DNA of 64,000 bases from Desulfurispora thermophila DSM 16022. GTDB lineage: Bacteria; Bacillota; Desulfotomaculia; Desulfotomaculales; Desulfurisporaceae. The stretch spans positions 62,001-126,000 of the forward strand of contig NZ_AQWN01000004.1 of the NCBI RefSeq assembly GCF_000376385.1, written 5' to 3'. A model generated the notes under the pieces. The model worked only from the letters and a program-made list of their open reading frames with translations. It did not search any database and was not told where the DNA came from. Numbering within the stretch: position 1 is the stretch's first letter; each line of letters begins with the position of its first letter. This document shows positions 55,705 to 63,913 of this stretch, in pieces. The position numbers and the translations under genes are program-made.

Positions 55705-56901
55705 TTGACCAAACCAGGCGAACCGCTCTCCCGCGTAACCTTTCAGGCCGGCCGGCGGGTGAGCCTTCAAGACGAGCAGTTACAGGCCCTGGGCCTGCCG
55801 GCCGGGGAAAAGGATTTCTGGCTGGTGCCCGCAGCGGAAGGTTATCGCCTTTTGCCCGTGCGGCCCGATGTAAAGAAGATTTACCTGGAAGTGACCACCC
55901 GGTGCAACTATGACTGTATCACCTGCATCCGCCATGTCTGGCGGGATGAGCTCTCCCATATGCCGGCGGGAACCTTTGCCGCCGTGGAGCGGTCGCTGGA
56001 CGGACTGCCCGAACTGGAATGCGTACACTTTGGCGGTTTTGGCGAGCCTTTCACCCATCCGGCCATTTTTGACATGATGGCGGCGGTGAAAAAACGCGGG
56101 CTAAAAGTGGAGGCCATCACCAACGGGTCGCTTCTTACCCCGGCTGTGGCCGACCGGTTGATTGACCTGGGTGTGGACATGCTTTTTGTATCCCTGGACG
56201 CACCGCAGGAAGAGGAGTATCAGCACATTCGCCCGGGCGGTCAGCTGTCGGGAGTGCTGGCCAGTATGCGGGATCTGCTGGAGCGGCGCCGGCAAAGGGG
56301 AGCGCGCCGCCCCGAGCTGGGCGTGGAGTTTGTGGCCATGCGCCGCAATTATCACCAGCTGCCCGAGCTGATCAAAATCTGCCACGAACTGCGGGTGCAA
56401 AAAGTGATCGTCACCAACCTGTTGCCCTACCATCCCTCCATGCAGGACCAGATCCTGTACGATATGGACGATACCGGTGTGCCCTTTGGCGACCGCTCGC
56501 CCCTGGCCATGCTGATGGCCCAGTTTCCCTATATGAAATTGCGCACCGACCGCTACTGCAAGTTTGTGGAAGACCGGGCCCTGTGCATCAACCACCGCGG
56601 GCTGGTCAGCCCGTGCTATGCCCTGATGCACTCTTACAGCTGTTTTGTGTACGGGCGGCAAAAGCAGATTTTCCCCTATTACCTGGGTGACGTGCGGGAG
56701 CAGGATCTGGCCCGCATCTGGCAGCAGGCCGAATATGTGAACTTCCGCCAGGCCATCCGGGACTTCAAATTTCCCTCCTGCACCGACTGCAAATATCTGG
56801 ACGGCTGCTCCATGGCCGACAGCAATGAGATGGACTGCTGGGGCAACAGCCCCTCCTGCGCCGAGTGCCTCTGGTCGCGGCAGCTCATTGCCTGCCCGTA
56901 G
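55705..56901 (+). CDS. Radical SAM/SPASM protein, tungsten-oxidoreductase-maturase type
   Basis: 398 residues from TTG 55705 behind GGAGGG. Radical SAM motif C-x3-C-x2-C in EVTTRCNYDCITCIRHVW, then HFGGFGEPFTHP and AITNGSLLT. A C-terminal SPASM-type cysteine set: CINHRGLVSPCYALM, CTDCKYLDGC and CWGNSPSCAEC. The CIRHVW motif and layout resemble maturases associated with tungsten-cofactor aldehyde oxidoreductases, but no such oxidoreductase is in the window. A PqqE-like peptide-modifying role is the alternative. Confidence 0.7.
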   Translation: MTKPGEPLSRVTFQAGRRVSLQDEQLQALGLPAGEKDFWLVPAAEGYRLLPVRPDVKKIYLEVTTRCNYDCITCIRHVWRDELSHMPAGTFAAVERSLDGLPELECVHFGGFGEPFTHPAIFDMMAAVKKRGLKVEAITNGSLLTPAVADRLIDLGVDMLFVSLDAPQEEEYQHIRPGGQLSGVLASMRDLLERRRQRGARRPELGVEFVAMRRNYHQLPELIKICHELRVQKVIVTNLLPYHPSMQDQILYDMDDTGVPFGDRSPLAMLMAQFPYMKLRTDRYCKFVEDRALCINHRGLVSPCYALMHSYSCFVYGRQKQIFPYYLGDVREQDLARIWQQAEYVNFRQAIRDFKFPSCTDCKYLDGCSMADSNEMDCWGNSPSCAECLWSRQLIACP

Positions 56902-56963
56902 GGGAGTAGCGGTGATTTTCCGTGCTCTGGTTTGGGCGGCCAGTGCATACCGGGTATAAAGCC

Positions 56964-58499
56964 TCATTTACTGGCTGCCGGCAGGAAAACCTGGAATGTG
57001 CTGCCTTTTCCCGGTGTACTTTCCGCTTCCACCCGGCCGCCCATGCTCTCCACAAAAGTCTTCACGATGGCCAGTCCCAGTCCCGTGCCGGCATTTTCCC
57101 GGGCACGGGATTTTTCTATTTTATAGAACTTTTCCCAGATCAGGGGCAGTTCATCCGGCGGGATGCCCGGCCCGCTGTCGCTAACGCTCAGGCAGAGGGT
57201 GCCGGAAGCGGGCCGGTGCTCTGCCGCAACAATGAGCTTGCTTCCCCGCGGGCTGTGCCGGATGGCATTGTTCAAAAGGTTGAGCAGCACCTGGGTCAGA
57301 CGGTCGGCGTGGGCCAGGGCGGGCGGCAGGTCGCCCGGGATGTTTTTTTGCACAGAGAGTTCCTTTTCCTGCCAGAGCGGGCGGGCTTTTTCCAGCACAT
57401 CATCCAGCAGAGGCCCTAAGTCCAGCGGCTTTGTATCCACCCTTTCATGGCCGGTCTCCAGCCGGCGCAGGTCCAGCAGCTCGCGGGCCATGCGTTCTAA
57501 ACGGCTGCTCTCATCAATGATGTTCTGTAAAAAAGCGCGGGCTTCCGCCGGGTTTTCCGCCAGGCCGTCCTGCAGGGCTTCGGCATAGCCGCGGATTACG
57601 GTCAGCGGTGTGCGCAGTTCGTGGGCTACGGCAGCCACAAAGTCACGCCGGGTCTGGTTGAGCTGTTCCAGGTGGCTTACTTTTTCTGCCAGCTGCTCGG
57701 CCAGGCTGTTTAAAGCCTGACCCAGACCGCCCAGTTCGTCCTGGCTTTGCACAGGTACCCGGCAGCCGAAATCGCCCGCCGCCAGGCGGCGGGCCGCCTT
57801 TTGCATGGCCAGCAGGGGGCGGGAGAGGGTGCGGGAGAATAAAAGACTTAAGAGCGTGGCCAGGACGATGCCCGCCAGAGCGGACAGCAGGATGTTCTGG
57901 CGCAAATAATTTAGCTGGCCGCTGATATCGCTCAATAGCGCGCTGACAATGATGGCGCCGGGCGTATCGCCGGGCAGCTTGACCGGCAGGAGCACAGCCA
58001 GCACGTCGGCGCCCAGCAGTTCATTGTGCCCGCGGTAATAAACGGTTTCACCCTGGAAGACCCGGCCCAGTTTGCTGCCTATGCCGTCCGGCAGAGCGGA
58101 CATTCTCCCGCCTGCTCCTCCTTCAGTTTGTTTTAGCCACCAGGGTCCACCGTTCCCCCGGCCGCCGTGCATTCCTCCCATACCTGCTCCCATGCCCATG
58201 CCCAGCCCCTGGCACTGCTGGATACCGCCACGGGCGCTGATCAGGGTGATGTTGGTGTGGGAAATGGTGGCCAGCTGGTTCAGGGCGCTGGCCAGTCCGG
58301 ATTGATCCTGCCGGGCACTATCGGCTAGCAGGGCGGCCGCCCGGCGGCCGGTCTCCTGCAGTTGCCGGTACTGCTGCTGCACGTAACCTTGCTGCATGGT
58401 GTAGTTGTGCACCAGGCCGATGGTGCCCAGGGTGATTAGCACCAGCAAAACCATGGCCAGCCATAGTTTGGCCGTGATGCTGCGCTGGAAAAAGTTCAC
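56964..58499 (-). CDS. Membrane sensor histidine kinase with Met/Gly/His-rich sensor loop
   Basis: 511 residues. TM1 is KLWLAMVLLVLITLGTIGLV; an outer region of about 155 residues includes MGMGAGMGGMHGGRGNGG near residues 101-118; TM2 is NILLSALAGIVLATLLSLLF. HAMP, HisKA (FVAAVAHELRTPLTVIRGYA) and HATPase_c (NLLNNAIRHSPRG, SDSGPGIPPDEL, GTGLGLAIVK) follow. Met- and His-rich loops often bind Cu(I) or Ag(I), so metal sensing is plausible but inferred. Its ATG overlaps the stop of the regulator gene (ATGA). Confidence 0.88.
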   Translation of the reverse strand: MNFFQRSITAKLWLAMVLLVLITLGTIGLVHNYTMQQGYVQQQYRQLQETGRRAAALLADSARQDQSGLASALNQLATISHTNITLISARGGIQQCQGLGMGMGAGMGGMHGGRGNGGPWWLKQTEGGAGGRMSALPDGIGSKLGRVFQGETVYYRGHNELLGADVLAVLLPVKLPGDTPGAIIVSALLSDISGQLNYLRQNILLSALAGIVLATLLSLLFSRTLSRPLLAMQKAARRLAAGDFGCRVPVQSQDELGGLGQALNSLAEQLAEKVSHLEQLNQTRRDFVAAVAHELRTPLTVIRGYAEALQDGLAENPAEARAFLQNIIDESSRLERMARELLDLRRLETGHERVDTKPLDLGPLLDDVLEKARPLWQEKELSVQKNIPGDLPPALAHADRLTQVLLNLLNNAIRHSPRGSKLIVAAEHRPASGTLCLSVSDSGPGIPPDELPLIWEKFYKIEKSRARENAGTGLGLAIVKTFVESMGGRVEAESTPGKGSTFQVFLPAASK

Positions 58500-59188
58500 T
58501 TTGTCACCTCGAACTTGTAGCCCACACCGCGTACCGTAGCGATTACTCCGGCCAGACCGTATTGCTCCAGCTTGTCCCGCAGCCGGCCCACATGGGTGTC
58601 CACGGTGCGGGAGTCGCCGTAATAGTCGTAGCCCCAGACGCCTTGCAAAAGCTGTTCCCGGCTGAAAGCCCGGCCGGGGTGGGAGGCCAGGTAATAGAGC
58701 AGTTCAAACTCGCGTGGGGTGAGCTGCAGAGGCTGGCCGTGGGCGGTGGCGGTGCGGCCGTCCGGATCTATGAGCAGCGGGCCGAATTGCAATTTGGTGT
58801 CGTCGCCGGTTGTTTGGCCGTTGGGCTGTGACCGGGCGCGGCGCAGCACGGCTTTTACCCTTGCCACCAGTTCGCGGGGGGAAAAGGGTTTGGTCACATA
58901 ATCGTCGGCGCCCATTTCCAGCCCCAGCACCCGGTCGATTTCGTCATCGCGCGCCGTGAGCATGATGATGGGCAGGTCGGATTGGGCCCGCACCCGCCGG
59001 CAGATTTCCCAGCCGTCCATACCCGGTAACATAATGTCCAGGATGAGCAAATCGAACCGGTCTTGCTGCAGCATTTCCAGAGCAGTGGTGCCATCGGCGG
59101 CTTCGGCCACGGCAAAGCCCTCTTTTTGCAGGTACATTTTCACCAGCTGGCGGATTTTTTCCTCATCATCGGCGATTAAAATGGGCAT
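58496..59188 (-). CDS. OmpR/PhoB-family response regulator
   Basis: 230 residues from ATG 59188 (AGGTGA upstream). Receiver: LIADDEEKIRQLV, phosphoacceptor Asp in LLILDIMLPGMDGWEI, Thr in IIMLTARDDE and Lys in DYVTKPFSPREL. The winged-helix output domain has LTPREFELLYYLASHPGRAF and SRTVDTHVGRLRDKLEQYG. It is cotranscribed with the Met-rich-loop kinase; its targets are not in evidence. Confidence 0.92.
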   Translation of the reverse strand: MPILIADDEEKIRQLVKMYLQKEGFAVAEAADGTTALEMLQQDRFDLLILDIMLPGMDGWEICRRVRAQSDLPIIMLTARDDEIDRVLGLEMGADDYVTKPFSPRELVARVKAVLRRARSQPNGQTTGDDTKLQFGPLLIDPDGRTATAHGQPLQLTPREFELLYYLASHPGRAFSREQLLQGVWGYDYYGDSRTVDTHVGRLRDKLEQYGLAGVIATVRGVGYKFEVTK

Positions 59189-59362
59189 GGTTTCACCTGT
59201 TCTATGCATATTTTGCCTCACAGCAGCCCGGTTTCTGAGGGCTAATGCTTATTGTTAGTGGTGGTTGGGGGAAAGTGAATGCTTTTGGAAATTATAAGGA
59301 GGCTTATCTATATTGTATCATTTTGGGGGAAAATTTTTAGAAAAAAATTTTTAATCCCCCCC

Positions 59363-59391
59363 TTGACAAGCTGAAAAGGTCATGTTAATTT
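59363..59391 (+). promoter_or_regulatory. Sigma-70-type promoter of hsp20
   Basis: TTGACA (59363-59368), a 17-nt spacer, TAATTT (59386-59391). The Hsp20 ATG is 54 nt further on. Confidence 0.7.
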
Positions 59392-59409
59392 ATAGTCAAG
59401 AATAGTCAA
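59392..59409 (+). promoter_or_regulatory. Direct repeat at the hsp20 transcription start
   Basis: ATAGTCAA occurs at 59392-59399 and again at 59402-59409, one helical turn apart, right after the -10 box. This is a plausible site for a heat-shock repressor; no match to CIRCE (TTAGCACTC-N9-GAGTGCTAA). Confidence 0.45.
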
Positions 59410-59444
59410 AGACAATATCAATAAAGGTCAGGAGGTGTTTGTTC

Positions 59445-59888
59445 ATGACTCTCATCAAGTGGGATCCCTTCCGGGAAATTGTGGCGCTGCAAAACTCTGT
59501 GAACCGGCTGTTTGACGAGAACCTGCGCGCGCTGTGGCAGAGCGAGCGCAGGGACCAAGCGGGCTTCTTCCCGGTAGACATTAAAGAAACACCGGAAAAC
59601 ATTGTCATTAAAGCCGAACTGCCCGGCATGGCCCGCGAGGACATCAAGGTTACATTCAATGACGGTCTGATCACCATCAAAGGGGAGCGCCGGCAGGAGA
59701 GCAAGGAGGAAAATGGTAACTTCCTGCGGGTGGAACGGCGCTACGGCGTTTTTAGCCGTACCTTCAGTGTGGATGTGCCGGTGAAGGCCGCTGAGATTAA
59801 GGCCAGCTACAAGGACGGTGTGCTGGAAGTGATCCTGCCGCGGGAAAACGAATCCAAAGCCCAGGAAGTGCAGATCCAGGTGGAGTAA
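59445..59888 (+). CDS. Hsp20 small heat-shock protein
   Basis: 147 residues with an alpha-crystallin domain: VDIKETPENIVIKAELPGMA, KVTFNDGLITIKGERR, GVFSRTFSVDVPVKAAEIKA and YKDGVLEVILPR (the conserved G-V-L motif), then a short C-terminal tail. The N-terminus MTLIKWDPFREIVALQNSVN is typical of bacterial class A Hsp20. AGGAGGTG lies 7 nt before ATG 59445. It is an ATP-independent chaperone preventing aggregation. Confidence 0.95.
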   Translation: MTLIKWDPFREIVALQNSVNRLFDENLRALWQSERRDQAGFFPVDIKETPENIVIKAELPGMAREDIKVTFNDGLITIKGERRQESKEENGNFLRVERRYGVFSRTFSVDVPVKAAEIKASYKDGVLEVILPRENESKAQEVQIQVE

Positions 59889-59906
59889 TTTCGTTGCGGC
59901 AAATTG

Positions 59907-59934
59907 CAGGGGCTGCTGAAAAAGGCAGCCCCTG
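59907..59934 (+). terminator. Hairpin after hsp20
   Basis: CAGGGGCTGC (59907-59916) pairs with GCAGCCCCTG (59925-59934). It lacks a T-run, so it may stabilise the 3' end rather than terminate alone. Confidence 0.45.
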
Positions 59935-60087
59935 GCCCTGTTATCGGGCGCTATCCGGCTTAATTTTGCGCGGTCAGGGTCCAATCCCAATAAATTTCGT
60001 CCGGGCAACATAAATGCATTTTATATGCCCCATAAGCAATATTGATTTTCCTTGCGGGTTTATTCTATAATTAACCTTAATAGATGC

Positions 60088-60163
60088 GGGCCATTAGCTC
60101 AACTGGTAGAGCAGGCGACTCTTAATCGTCAGGTTGGGGGTTCGATTCCCTCATGGCCCACCA
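60088..60163 (+). tRNA. tRNA-Lys (anticodon CTT)
   Basis: A 76-nt cloverleaf with encoded CCA. The acceptor GGGCCAT pairs with ATGGCCC, the D arm is GCTC/GAGC, and the anticodon stem GGCGA/TCGTC encloses the loop CTCTTAA with CTT at 34-36. The T arm is GGGGG-TTCGATT-CCCTC. It reads AAG codons. Confidence 0.95.
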
Positions 60164-60174
60164 GACAAGGGTTT

Positions 60175-60214
60175 AAGGCCGGGGCAGGCTTGATTGGCCC
60201 CGGCCTTGTTTTTG
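60175..60214 (+). terminator. Rho-independent terminator after tRNA-Lys
   Basis: AAGGCCGGGGC (60175-60185) pairs with GCCCCGGCCTT (60197-60207), then GTTTTTG. Confidence 0.88.
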
Positions 60215-60269
60215 TGGGGATGGAAAGAAACAGCCAGAGGGGGCAGATAGCCCCCTCCTTCTGGTCTGG

Positions 60270-61000
60270 TTAACGATTTTGAGGTTGTGGTCCGCCGGGC
60301 ATTTCCACCCGCACGCCCTGGGTATTCACCAGGACCAGGGCCAGAAGCACCAGCAGGGCCAGCCCGGCCGCGTACAGTCCGTAGAAGTCGGTCAGGCCGA
60401 ATTGCTTGATCAAGCGGCCGCCCAGGGCGGTGCCCAGTCCGCCGCCGCCCATGAAGCAAAAGGCGACCAGTGACATGGCCGCACCGCGCGCCATTTGGGC
60501 AAATTCGGTGGCAATGGTCAAAAGTGTGGAGTGGGCGAAGATGAAACCCAGACCCAGCAAAGCCACCGCCAGTACCAGCAGTGGCAATGAGGTGCCCTGC
60601 AGGTAAATCAGCGTGTCGGCCAGGGTGGCCGAGACCAGGCCCAGCGCCAGCACCAGCCGCCGGCCCTTTTGAGCGGCCAGCCTGCCGGCCAGGCGCCCGC
60701 CCACAATGGCCATGATGCCGAAAGCGGTCATAATCAGGCCGATATAAAGGTTATTGTAGTGGTAGGTGCGGGAGATATAGGCGCCCAGATAGGAAAAACT
60801 GCCGATAATCAAAATACCTTCCAGCAAAACGGTTAGATACACGCGTAAAGAGACGCTGTTGCCCAAAAGCTGCCGGTAGGGAGCCAGAAATTTGCTCTGG
60901 GGATTTTTCCGGGAGGGGATCTGGCGTCCCACCGTGTACAGCAGCAGGGCGGATATCACTGCCAGCACGGTGTAAATGGCGAAAACACATTTTTCAAGCC
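60270..61000 (-). pseudogene. 5'-truncated MFS transporter
   Basis: The intact frame (60270-60968, extendable upstream in frame to about 61000 without a start) encodes only the second half of a 12-TM permease: LEGILIIGSFSYLGAYISRT, GLIMTAFGIMAIVGGRLAGR, LVALGLVSATLADTLIYLQ-like helices and AFCFMGGGGLGTALGGRLIK. The N-terminal six helices are absent, and upstream sequence turns AT-rich and non-coding. Substrate unknown. Confidence 0.65.
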
Positions 61001-61121
61001 TACGGAAACATCAGCTTGCATGAAGGGCAAAGCTTGTTTTTTAAAGATGTTTGCTAGCGGCTTTGTTTTCTCGACTGCTGTGAATTTTTACTGAAAATAT
61101 GCTAATATTAACAAAAAAGAT

Positions 61122-61149
61122 TTGACAATATTTCATTAAGCAGTATCAT
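61122..61149 (+). promoter_or_regulatory. Probable promoter of the FmdE-TSUP genes
   Basis: TTGACA (61122-61127), a 16-nt spacer, TATCAT (61144-61149), in AT-rich DNA 40 nt upstream of the FmdE ATG. AGGAGG precedes that ATG. Confidence 0.6.
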
Positions 61150-61189
61150 TAATATATAAGCATAAGATTATTTATAGGAGGTTCAAAAC

Positions 61190-61786
61190 ATGGGCGTATC
61201 AATTCCGGCCTGGGCTTACGAATTTCACGGTCACAAGTGCCCATTTATGCCGCTGGGCTATCGCATGGGGATCATCGCTCTGCGTGAACTGGGGCTGGAC
61301 AGGATTAAAGATCACGATGCCATTGCTCTTACGGAAATGGGGATTCACCCCCAAAATTGTATGAATGATGGTATTCAAATTGCTACCGGCTGTACTTATG
61401 GCAAGCTGACCATGGAAAAACTGCACTATGGGAAGGCGGCTTTTGTCCTGTACCACCCTGAGCGGGGCGCGGTGCGCGTGGCTGTAAAAGCGGAATTTTT
61501 CGGACGTCTTAACCGTTTTCGGTTTTTCAGCGAGTACCGGGTGAAGGGCATTGAGCCTTCCTTTATTCCGGAAGAAGTTGCTGACGAAACAATAGAGTTT
61601 GTGTTAAACACACCGGAGGAAGAGGCGTTTATTATTCAGCGCCTGCCCGATTTTCAATTTAAGCACCCGCCATCCTCTTTCAAGAAGGATGTTTGTGAGA
61701 GCTGTGGCGAGATGGTGTTTGAGAGCTATCTGCGCTTCAAGGATGGTAAAATGCTCTGCATTCCCTGTTCCGGCTACCGGGCATGA
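61190..61786 (+). CDS. FmdE-domain protein with C-terminal zinc ribbon
   Basis: 198 residues. The FmdE domain has the conserved FHGHKCPFMPLGYRMGIIAL at the N-terminus and MGIHPQNCMNDGIQIATGCT, with His and Cys residues suited to metal binding. The C-terminal ribbon is CESCGEMVFESYLRFKDG then CIPCSGY. FmdE was first named as subunit E of molybdenum formylmethanofuran dehydrogenase, but in bacteria such proteins stand apart from that enzyme and their role is unknown. It is followed after 30 nt by a TauE/SafE permease gene. Confidence 0.85.
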   Translation: MGVSIPAWAYEFHGHKCPFMPLGYRMGIIALRELGLDRIKDHDAIALTEMGIHPQNCMNDGIQIATGCTYGKLTMEKLHYGKAAFVLYHPERGAVRVAVKAEFFGRLNRFRFFSEYRVKGIEPSFIPEEVADETIEFVLNTPEEEAFIIQRLPDFQFKHPPSSFKKDVCESCGEMVFESYLRFKDGKMLCIPCSGYRA

Positions 61787-61816
61787 TCTGCCAGTTTGCG
61801 CCGGGGGGCCATTGCC

Positions 61817-62653
61817 ATGACGCTTTATATCCTCAGTTCTTTGATTGTGCTGATTTTTTCCGCCATTATGTCCATGGCCGGGCTGGGGGCGGCGTTTATT
61901 TATGTACCCTTGTTTTACTGGCTGGGGGTACCGTTGCACCAGGCCATGCCGGCAGCGCTGCTGCTGAACAGTATTAGCCTGAGCTTTGCTTCCATCAGCT
62001 ATATTAAGAATAAACTGGTGGATTTTAAAACTGCCCTGCCCATCCTGGTGACTTCAGTGCTCCTGGCTCCGCCGGGGGCGTGGGCGGCCCAGTATGTAGC
62101 GCGGCAGTATTTACTGGCTCTTTTTGCACTGTTTCTGGTATTTGCCGGTTCCATGATGTTGTTTTACCGGCCGGTGCGGCGTGCACAGACAGCAGTGGCT
62201 GGCAGTGGGGCTGCAGAAAAAGGTAGCGCTACCAGCCCGGATGGGGGGGAGGTGCGGGCTATCTCGCCGGTGCCGGATGGGCAAAGCGTTTTGTTGCCCG
62301 GAGTGACTGCCGGGGTGGTAGCTGGATTTATGGGCGGCCTGCTGGGTGTGGGCGGTGGTAATTTCATCGTGCCCGTGCTGAACTGGCTGGGTTATGAGCC
62401 CAAGCGCGCCTCTGCCACAACCGCCTTTGTGGTTGTGTTTTCCTCCCTGTCCGGTTTTTTGGGCCACGCCACCCTGGGCAAAATAGACCCGCTCTTTCTG
62501 CTGTTTACCGGCGTTGCTGCCTGTTTGGGTGCTTTGATTGGCTCATGGCTTATGCAGTATAAATTGACGGGCAATCAGCTGAAGCAAATAATTGGTGCGT
62601 TGCTGTATTTGATGGCGGGTAAAATACTTTGGGAGCTTTTGAGCAAACACTGA
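61817..62653 (+). CDS. TauE/SafE (TSUP) family permease
   Basis: 278 residues, about eight TMs: LIVLIFSAIMSMAGLGAAFI, LLLNSISLSFASISYIKNKL, a hydrophilic loop, and VVAGFMGGLLGVGGGNFIVP, the TSUP glycine motif. Members move sulfite, sulfonates, sulfoacetate or other small organic anions across the membrane. Its partner may be the FmdE protein encoded just upstream. ATG 61817 is the chosen start. A terminator follows. Confidence 0.85.
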   Translation: MTLYILSSLIVLIFSAIMSMAGLGAAFIYVPLFYWLGVPLHQAMPAALLLNSISLSFASISYIKNKLVDFKTALPILVTSVLLAPPGAWAAQYVARQYLLALFALFLVFAGSMMLFYRPVRRAQTAVAGSGAAEKGSATSPDGGEVRAISPVPDGQSVLLPGVTAGVVAGFMGGLLGVGGGNFIVPVLNWLGYEPKRASATTAFVVVFSSLSGFLGHATLGKIDPLFLLFTGVAACLGALIGSWLMQYKLTGNQLKQIIGALLYLMAGKILWELLSKH

Positions 62654-62657
62654 CATG

Positions 62658-62690
62658 AAAAGCCGGGGGAGAAAAATCCTCCGGCTTTTT
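62658..62690 (+). terminator. Rho-independent terminator after the first TSUP gene
   Basis: AAAAGCCGG...GGAG pairs with CTCCGGCTTTTT around a short A-rich loop and runs into Ts. Confidence 0.8.
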
Positions 62691-62905
62691 GCGGCCATTA
62701 TCCATATAATCAATTGACATGTTTTAGCATCAAACGTATTATTAGTATAAATATATATGCACGGTGCACTTATAAGTGGGGTGATGGCACACCAATCTGT
62801 ATAAGCAGCCTGCAACCAACTTTTCATGATTGACAGTTGCAACATTCATGAGAATACCGGAGTTGCGTTTTACAGGTTTACAGGTATGGTGAAAGGAGTG
62901 GGTTT

Positions 62906-63874
62906 ATGCATTTTCCGGTTTCCGGTGTGGATGTGCTGCCCTTTATCCCGCCGCTGGTGGCCTTCCTGGTCTCCTCCCTGACGGCTTCGGCCGGTGTTTC
63001 CGGGGCCTTTTTGCTGCTGCCGTTTCAGGTCAGTGTGCTGCATTATACCAGCCCTTCGGTCAGTCCCACCAACCTTATTTACAACATTGTGGCCATTCCG
63101 GGCGGCCTGTACCGCTATATTAAAGAAGGCCGTATGGCCTGGCCCCTGACCTGGACCGTGGTTATCGGTACCCTGCCGGGGGTGTTTTTCGGGGCCTGGA
63201 TCCGCATCCTGTACATGCCCAACCCCAAAACCTTCAAGCTCTTTGTGGGCTGTGTGCTCCTGTACCTGGGCTACCGGTTGCTGTCCGAAGTGCTGGGCTG
63301 GAATAAAAAGGTGCAGGAGCAGAACGCCATGATGCAGAAAAAGTTTGCCGAACAGGTGGCCAGGCTGAAAGAAGAAAGCTCCAGACGCCTGGCGGCCGGT
63401 CTGCCCGCCGGGGCGGTGGTGAAGACCAAATCTGTTTCCCTGCGCAAGATTGAGTACGAATTCTGGGGGGAAACCTATTCTTTCAGCACCCTGTCCATTT
63501 TACTGCTGGCCCTGGCGGTGGGATTGATTGGCGGCATTTACGGCATTGGCGGCGGGGCCATAATTGCCCCCTTCTGTGTGTCGGTACTGGGGCTGCCCGT
63601 ATATACCGTGGCCGGTGCGGCGCTGGCCGGTACCTTCATCACCTCCATAGCCGGGGTGATCTACTACCACATTCTGGCGGTAAGCAGCATTGCGGGCGGA
63701 GCGGCGGTGGCTCCGGACTGGCTGCTGGGCGCCCTGTTTGGTGTGGGGGGCCTGCTGGGCACCTATGTGGGGGCCCGCATTCAGAAGTTTTTGCCGGACA
63801 AGGTGATTAAAGCCATCCTCACCGTCCTGGTTCTATTCCTGGCCTTAAACTATATTGGACAGTATTTCTTTTAA
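62906..63874 (+). CDS. TauE/SafE (TSUP) family permease, second
   Basis: 322 residues. TSUP motifs occur in both halves: LVSSLTASAGVSGAFLLLPF, SPTNLIYNIVAIPGGLYRYI, and LAVGLIGGIYGIGGGAIIAP. A cytoplasmic loop of about 60 residues (KKVQEQNAMMQKKFAEQVAR) is a predicted coiled coil, longer than in the first TSUP protein. GAAAGGAG precedes the ATG. Substrate unknown; in Desulfotomaculum-like organisms sulfur oxyanions or C1/C2 acids are candidates. Confidence 0.87.
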   Translation: MHFPVSGVDVLPFIPPLVAFLVSSLTASAGVSGAFLLLPFQVSVLHYTSPSVSPTNLIYNIVAIPGGLYRYIKEGRMAWPLTWTVVIGTLPGVFFGAWIRILYMPNPKTFKLFVGCVLLYLGYRLLSEVLGWNKKVQEQNAMMQKKFAEQVARLKEESSRRLAAGLPAGAVVKTKSVSLRKIEYEFWGETYSFSTLSILLLALAVGLIGGIYGIGGGAIIAPFCVSVLGLPVYTVAGAALAGTFITSIAGVIYYHILAVSSIAGGAAVAPDWLLGALFGVGGLLGTYVGARIQKFLPDKVIKAILTVLVLFLALNYIGQYFF

Positions 63875-63913
63875 TTGCATCGCGCAATGAACAGGGACTT
63901 GAGGTGAAACCGG

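Noticed and set aside
55325-55708. 127-codon frame between the SGNH hydrolase and radical SAM genes
   Set aside because: No family resemblance, no clear start signal, and part of it coincides with the paired hairpins; listed only as an intergenic region.
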